Shown in pieces: positions 35,145 through 39,528 of a stretch of 39,528 nt of DNA (position 1 is the first letter of the stretch; every line of letters begins with the position of its first letter). The notes under the pieces are model-generated. The model searched no databases. It saw nothing but the letters and a program-made list of their open reading frames with translations, and was not told the origin of the DNA. Source of the DNA: Negativicutes bacterium (lineage in GTDB: Bacteria; Bacillota; Negativicutes; JAAYSF01); the NCBI GenBank assembly GCA_028707635.1, contig JAQWAQ010000014.1, forward strand, positions 1 to 39,528. Reading direction: 5' to 3'. Position numbers and translations under genes: made by a program.

Positions 35145-35214
35145 AATCCTTTAAAAAAGAAGAAAAAAATGAAATATTTCTTGTGATCGGCGTATGGAGA
35201 CAACGGAGATGTTA

Positions 35215-35688
35215 CTATGCAGCTTTGTTCACTTTAAAATGCCAGCGATAATAGACACGTGAAAGATAGAAGGTCAGAAAGAGTGTAATCCAAGTCCAAT
35301 ACCATTCCCAATGTATATACCTTATTAACTGTGTATGTTGTTCTAAGATTACCTCCAGTACGGTAATAATTGAACATATAATAGCATAGTAGAAAAACTT
35401 ATATGTATTGGTTGAGTCTTCTGGATAGTAGATATTGAAGAAAGCACATATAACTGGATATACGTAGAACTCAAACGTAAAGCTAGCAGTAGTTGCAATT
35501 TGGAATATTCGAACGGGATATTGTATCAAGCCCATTTCGACAACCAATAATCCAGATATCCATGTAATCGATTGTTTAAATAGAAACGCTACAATGAAAT
35601 TGCGTATCTTATCGCGCGGCACAAAGAACCAAATGCAAGTTGATGCTACGATCCAGGATACAAGCAAAATTGCCTTTTCGATAATCAT
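35215..35688 (-). CDS. CBO0543-type integral membrane protein, function unknown
   Basis: A 157-residue protein with four to five hydrophobic segments. KAILLVSWIVASTCIWFFVP, RDKIRNFIVAFLFKQSITW and the tyrosine/tryptophan-rich C-terminal half resemble the uncharacterised CBO0543 family common in spore-forming Firmicutes. No catalytic motif is seen. The ribosome binding site is weak (GGGATT). It is followed on the same strand by a palindrome and a 26-residue hydrophobic ORF. Confidence 0.65.
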   Translation of the reverse strand: MIIEKAILLVSWIVASTCIWFFVPRDKIRNFIVAFLFKQSITWISGLLVVEMGLIQYPVRIFQIATTASFTFEFYVYPVICAFFNIYYPEDSTNTYKFFYYAIICSIITVLEVILEQHTQLIRYIHWEWYWTWITLFLTFYLSRVYYRWHFKVNKAA

Positions 35689-35735
35689 AATTAATAATCC
35701 CTAGATGTACAGTGTATATGTAGTATTATCATCAA

Positions 35736-35794
35736 GACCACTTCTTAACCTAGCGGCTTATGAGTCGTGCGTTCGAATTTTGTAGCCTGCTCCA
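35736..35794 (+). pseudogene. Degraded tRNA 3' fragment
   Basis: CGGCTTATGAGTCG (35754-35767) folds like a long variable arm, followed by GTGCGTTCGAATTTTGTAG (a decayed T-arm) and a CCTGCTCCA end. The long variable arm suggests tRNA-Leu. The last 36 bases also align with tRNA-Gly at 26352-26387 (28 of 36 identical). The 5' half of a cloverleaf is absent. It lies in the 325-base gap 35689-36013, in which I see no other gene. Confidence 0.5.
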
Positions 35795-35796
35795 GA

Positions 35797-35837
35797 AAGA
35801 GCAAGCCTGCCGACGATTTGCCGGAAGGCTCGCTCTT
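35797..35837 (+). terminator. Hairpin after the tRNA fragment
   Basis: AAGAGC-A-AGCC ... AGGCT-C-GCTCTT with an inner TGCCG/CCGG region. It lies where a tRNA terminator would, but has no T-run. Confidence 0.5.
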
Positions 35838-36013
35838 ATCCATAGCGCCATTATTTAGTTTGATCTTTACGGACATCAATGAACGTATTACGTTATTATT
35901 TTGGTCATATTCAGTGATTACGACTGTTATTGCACTTTCTTTATCAACTTATTATGTGTATGCCAACCACTGCGATCAATAATACTATATCTGTGGTGAT
36001 TACTTTGCAAAAA

Positions 36014-36499
36014 ATGATAATGCCAAAGGCCAATTCGTATCGAGCACCATGGATTGCGTTGTTGTGGTCGGCGATGCTTCCCGGGCTTGGGCATTTTTAC
36101 AACAAGGATTATATATTGGGAATAACGCTGCTACTTCTCGAGGTTGGAGTTAACTGTATGGCCAATCTTAATCAAGGAATTTATTATGCTTTTAATGGCT
36201 ATTTTGCGGACGCTTGTAGTGTGATCAACTACCAGTGGATTCTATTTTATCCTGCAATTTATGCTTTTAGCATGTGGCATGCTTATAACAATGCGATTGA
36301 TATTAATGCTAATCTCGAGGTAGTACCACCCAAGCAGCAGAGAAGCCGTTATACCGGTGCCTTTATCGGATTTACGCTCGGCCTGCTATTTGGTACGATA
36401 TGGAATTATCAGCTGGTCATCGTGGTCGGGTTAGTTGAAGGAGTAGTCGGTCTTGTTGCAGGTTACTATATTGAAAAATACTTAACGCAAAATATATGA
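36014..36499 (+). CDS. Integral membrane protein, function unknown
   Basis: A 161-residue protein with about four hydrophobic segments. The start ALLWSAMLPGLGHFYNKDYILG resembles the TM2-like Pro-Gly-Leu-Gly-x-x-Tyr motif of small membrane proteins found in Sporomusa-type genomes. YQWILFYPAIYAFSMWHAY is the second conserved block. No function is known. The start is uncertain: ATG 36014 has only a weak GGTGAT upstream, and an upstream TTG at 35930 in the same frame has no clear site. Confidence 0.65.
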   Translation: MIMPKANSYRAPWIALLWSAMLPGLGHFYNKDYILGITLLLLEVGVNCMANLNQGIYYAFNGYFADACSVINYQWILFYPAIYAFSMWHAYNNAIDINANLEVVPPKQQRSRYTGAFIGFTLGLLFGTIWNYQLVIVVGLVEGVVGLVAGYYIEKYLTQNI

Positions 36500-36572
36500 G
36501 GTGGATACTATGATGGAATCAACCTTTTGGGCTTAGGCTATATCGATTATATATTCAGAGTAAAAGGTAAAA

Positions 36573-36613
36573 AACGAAGCTGTGCTGGAACTAGGTTCCA
36601 GCACAGCTTCGTT
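36573..36613. terminator. Bidirectional terminator between the membrane protein and the MFS gene
   Basis: Perfect 19-bp arms starting AACGAAGCTGTGCTGGAAC with a 3-base loop. A T-run follows on the minus strand (TTTTTACC). Confidence 0.88.
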
Positions 36614-36626
36614 AGAAAGGCAATAA

Positions 36627-37940
36627 TTAATATTTTTGTACTGACAGGATTAGCATGCAGACTGCAGCAAGCAAGCCTAGTCCGACTAAAAACATCAGAC
36701 CGCCGACATAGCTCCCGGTTACACTAATAAAGAAGCCGATGAGAACCGGAGCAAACGCCGAACCACCATTTGAGATGCCGTTCATCATGCCGGCTCCGGC
36801 GCCGATGGCTTTGCCTGGAACAATCTGCTGCAGCAGCGTCCAAACGGATGGCAGTGCTATGCCGATAGATGCAATGCCCAGGGATACAAGAATGGCTGCC
36901 GTTGTATTATCAGGGGCATGAGCACCAAAATAAATTCCGGCTGCGGCGCCAAGCATTGAGATTGCACATAATGGAGCGCGGCGGCCAATTTTATCTGATA
37001 CATAGCCAAAGACCACAACGCTGAGAACACCTAATACATAAGGAAGTGAAGACCAAGCGCCCATTGCGACCCAAGAAAAGCCCCGGGCCACTTTGAGATA
37101 AGACGGAAGCCAGGCCATGGTTCCCCAGAATATCGAAGCAAGACAGAAATAGAAGATCGTGATTAGCCAGAAACGATAGTTAAAAATGAATACCTTCATG
37201 TTGTCCCAGAGTGTGGTATTGGCGGCTTGGGCCTCAAGTTCTTTTTCCGCCCGTTGACCTTCTTCGATAAGATCCCGTTCCGCTTTATTAACAAGTTTAT
37301 GCTGGTGCGGAAAATCTGTTGTATAGAACCACAAGAGGAGTAAAGGAATTGCCCCTAGGGCAACTAACACGAAAAAGCTTGCCCGCCAGCCAAAGTCTTG
37401 GATAATCCAAGTAAAAAAGGGCATGGCGATGGCCGGGCCTACCATTAAGCCAATTAGCCACACAGCATTTGCTTTGCCGCGCTCATGGGGCGGAAACCAG
37501 TTTTTAACAAAACTGCTTTGCATGGGCCAATGCATCCCTTCACCTAAGCCAAGAATGACTCGGGCTACCAGCATTGTCGAAAACGATACGGCAAAACCGC
37601 CGATAAACAGTGAAGCTCCCCACAAAGCAATTGATAATGACATTGCCTTGCGCGGGCCTAATATATCCCCGAGCGGACTAAGTAATACATTAGAGAAGCC
37701 GTAGGCAATCAGAAACAATGTCATTAGCATGCCCATTTGAATCGGCTGGCCTTTAATGCCCATATCGCTTAGGAAGGTAACGTCGGCAGCGAGAACTGAA
37801 ACGTTAACCCGGTCAAGATAAGCGACAAGCAGGGTAATTAATAAAATAAATACGAGAACATATCTTTGTTTGGTAGGGGCAACATTGGTAGTAACTGTTG
37901 TCCCGCTTGCTCTGACTACGCCTGTGTCAGATTTTTCCAT
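36627..37940 (-). CDS. MFS transporter, anion:cation symporter type
   Basis: A 437-residue, twelve-helix transporter. The N-terminal YVLVFILLITLLVAYLDRVN, motif-A-like LGDILGPRKAMSL, and GLGEGMHWPMQSSFVKNWFP are characteristic of the anion:cation symporter subfamily that includes hexuronate, glucarate, galactonate and phthalate permeases. A sugar acid or aromatic acid substrate is likely; it is not determinable from sequence alone, and no catabolic genes are adjacent. The ribosome binding site AAGGAGG precedes ATG 37940. The leader contains an inverted repeat (37993-38005). Confidence 0.88.
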   Translation of the reverse strand: MEKSDTGVVRASGTTVTTNVAPTKQRYVLVFILLITLLVAYLDRVNVSVLAADVTFLSDMGIKGQPIQMGMLMTLFLIAYGFSNVLLSPLGDILGPRKAMSLSIALWGASLFIGGFAVSFSTMLVARVILGLGEGMHWPMQSSFVKNWFPPHERGKANAVWLIGLMVGPAIAMPFFTWIIQDFGWRASFFVLVALGAIPLLLLWFYTTDFPHQHKLVNKAERDLIEEGQRAEKELEAQAANTTLWDNMKVFIFNYRFWLITIFYFCLASIFWGTMAWLPSYLKVARGFSWVAMGAWSSLPYVLGVLSVVVFGYVSDKIGRRAPLCAISMLGAAAGIYFGAHAPDNTTAAILVSLGIASIGIALPSVWTLLQQIVPGKAIGAGAGMMNGISNGGSAFAPVLIGFFISVTGSYVGGLMFLVGLGLLAAVCMLILSVQKY

Positions 37941-37992
37941 ACTAAACCTCCTTGGCCTTTTTAAGATGTTTTAGTTACTTTAAAGGAGTAGT

Positions 37993-38027
37993 GGTCCAAT
38001 AGACCGAGGTACGACAAATCACCTCCT
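37993..38027 (-). promoter_or_regulatory. Leader of the MFS gene: GGTC-N5-GACC repeat and an orphan AGGAGGTGAT
   Basis: GGTCCAATAGACC (37993-38005) is an inverted repeat of the type bound by GntR-family repressors of sugar-acid genes (inference). On the minus strand a full AGGAGGTGAT (38027-38018) precedes a possible TTG-initiated 18-codon frame, a candidate leader peptide, about 75 bases before the MFS start. Confidence 0.35.
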
Positions 38028-38157
38028 GTTAACATTTTTAAAAAAAAGCCAGTAGGTTAGTCCATTTAGAGTGGTTAAATGTTTATATTTTTAATACTTA
38101 TTCGCTAATATCCTAAAATAACCTTTTTGCAATATGTTTTTTCGTTAATATAAATAC

Positions 38158-38195
38158 AACCTGCAGCCATTCTTGTGAAAGGTTGGCTGCAGGTT
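38158..38195 (-). terminator. Hairpin downstream of the RNase J gene
   Basis: AACCTGCAGCCA/TGGCTGCAGGTT perfect 12-bp arms with a 14-base loop. The T-content after it on the minus strand is modest (GTATTTATATT). Confidence 0.65.
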
Positions 38196-38226
38196 ACAAA
38201 TTTAGCTATATACTTACTTCATTCGA

Positions 38227-39528
38227 TTAAACTTCCATGATGATCGGCAGAATCATTGGACGGCGGCCGGTTTTTTCGTACAGGTATTTGCTAAGGGACT
38301 CACGAACTTGCGATTTAATTGTTGCCCAATCGGTTACTTTGCCGTTCTCAAACTTTTCTAAGGCTTGTCTAACCCGGTTCTGGGCCTCGTGCATGAGGGC
38401 TTCGGACTCTCTGATGTAGACAAAGCCTCTTGACACTAGATCAGGACCTGATAAGATATGACCGTTTTGTTTGTCCAGCGTAATGACAACAATTAAAACG
38501 CCTTCTTTGGATAGCTGCTGCCGATCGCGGATTACGATGTTGCCAACATCGCCAACGCCAAGACCGTCGACAAATATTCGCCCAGATGCAACCTTGCCAG
38601 CCATGCGACCGGTTTCAGCTGTAAATTCAAAAACATTGCCGTTTTCGCCAATGAAAATGTTTTCATTAGGAATCCCCAGTGTTTCGGCAATTTTACCATG
38701 ATGCTTGAGCATGCGATATTCTCCATGAACTGGGATAAAAAATTTAGGTCGGACTAAATTGAGAATAAGTTTAACTTCTTCGCGGCTAGCATGCCCGGAA
38801 ACGTGGATGCCGGAAGACCGTTCATATACGACATGGGCGCCAAGGCGAAGGAGACTGTCAATGGTTTTGCCGACTGACTTTTCGTTACCAGGAATCGGGT
38901 TGGCAGAAATGAGCACAGTATCTTCAGGGTAAATAGCCACTGTCCGATGATTGCTTGTGGCCATTCGGCTAAGGCCGGCCATGGGTTCGCCTTGACTGCC
39001 GGTTGTCACAATCAGCAGTCTGTTGGCAGGATAGCGGTTGATTTCTTCGGCGTCGATGAGCGTTCCCTCTGGGACCTCAAGGTAGCCTAGATCTGTGGCA
39101 ATTGACACAACATTTACCATGCTGCGTCCGAGAACAGCGACTTTGCGGCCGTATTTTAACGCCGAGTTGATGGCCTGTTGGACGCGTAGAACGTTAGAGG
39201 CAAATGTCGCCATGATAATCCGGCCCTTAGCGGCGCGGAATTCTTCGTCAAGAGCAACACCAACGGTTTTTTCGGATTCTGTAAAGCCGGGGCGCATGGC
39301 ATTTGTGCTGTCAGAAAGGAGTACAAGTACGCCGTGGTCACCAAGTTCGGCAAATTTATGAATATCCATCAGCTTGCCGTCTACTGGAGTTTGGTCAATT
39401 TAGAAATCGCCAGTATGGACAACTGTGCCGATCGGGGTCTTAATATAGATCGCCATTGCGTCGGGGATTGAGTGACTTACGCGGATAAAGCCAACCATCA
39501 GTTTGCCAATTGTGAACTGATCACCTGC
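38227..39528 (-). pseudogene. rnj: Ribonuclease J, interrupted by an in-frame TAA (5' end outside window)
   Basis: RNase J is a beta-lactamase/beta-CASP endo- and 5'-exoribonuclease central to Firmicute mRNA decay. Downstream of the break, 380 residues are intact: LMDIHKFAELGDHGVLVLLSDSTN, the GSQGEPMAGLSRMA and HVSGHASREE motifs and the C-terminal domain ending KTGRRPMILPIIMEV. Upstream to the window edge the same frame reads IRVSHSIPDAMAIYIKTPIG and TVVHTGDF, also RNase J. Between them TAA (39402-39400) replaces the Lys codon AAA of GDFKIDQTPVDG. One base change explains this. It may be a real nonsense mutation or a sequencing error. The N-terminal HxHxDH motif lies outside the window. Confidence 0.85.

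Noticed and set aside
34958..35203. Minus-strand open frame of 81 codons overlapping the 26-residue ORF
   Set aside because: It crosses the sstT terminator and the palindrome and has no ribosome binding site. The well-spaced GGAGGGG belongs to the shorter frame.
36504..36535. GAGGTGG plus ATG opening an 8-codon frame after the membrane protein gene
   Set aside because: It is too short to support. The neighbouring frame reads GINLLGLGYIDYIF, possibly a gene remnant, but I cannot identify it.
1..39528. CRISPR array, rRNA genes, prophage structural genes
   Set aside because: No regularly spaced direct repeats, no rRNA-like sequence and no phage-type proteins were seen.

Overview
The window looks like chromosomal DNA of a spore-forming Negativicute (Sporomusa/Pelosinus-like Firmicute). 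This rests on gene content only: a CcpN / PPDK-regulator / PPDK cluster, CotF-type spore coat proteins, a Firmicute-type glycogen operon with glgC/glgD pairs, RNase J, and mostly AGGAGG-type ribosome binding sites with many GTG starts. The genus is inferred.

Region 1 (1-5105): the 3' end of a CYTH (triphosphate tunnel) protein converges on a minus-strand operon ccpN - ppdR (PPDK regulatory protein) - ppdK. This is a glycolysis/gluconeogenesis switch: transcriptional repressor, post-translational regulator and target enzyme in one unit. Region 2 (5322-6362): a divergent secreted M48 metalloprotease with its own terminator. Region 3 (6539-20672): a 14 kb plus-strand glycogen operon, glgC-glgD-glgP-glgB-glgC-glgD-glgA, followed by an 1155-residue fusion of a GH13 amylase and a GH77 4-alpha-glucanotransferase. 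It covers ADP-glucose supply, chain elongation, branching, phosphorolysis and processing of released oligosaccharides. Region 4 (20706-26018): diaminopropionate ammonia-lyase, a DJ-1/PfpI protein, two near-identical ArsB/NhaD-type permeases in tandem (each with its own sigma-A-like promoter and a conserved leader hairpin), and a small DMT transporter.

Region 5 (about 26100-35840) is accessory. It opens with tRNA-Gly(CCC) and ends near a decayed tRNA 3' fragment. Between them lie a secreted protein with a possibly frameshifted end, a truncated ISL3 transposase, a decayed queG-like 3' fragment, three copies of a GGGGACGGGG repeat, a divergent Lrp/isochorismatase pair, a phosphotriesterase-family protein, two spore-coat-like genes, purC, sstT and a CBO0543-type membrane protein followed by an unannotated 26-residue hydrophobic ORF. 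Not all of this need be foreign: purC and sstT are ordinary genes.

Region 6 (36014-39528): a membrane protein, an MFS transporter of the anion:cation symporter type, and the 3' part of an RNase J gene. The RNase J frame is interrupted by an in-frame TAA where the family has lysine.

I found no CRISPR array, no complete mobile element and no clear new multi-gene system. The most interesting leads are the permease leader hairpins, the 26-residue ORF behind an 18-bp perfect palindrome, the tRNA-bounded accessory stretch, the repeat family at the transposase break point, and the RNase J nonsense codon.
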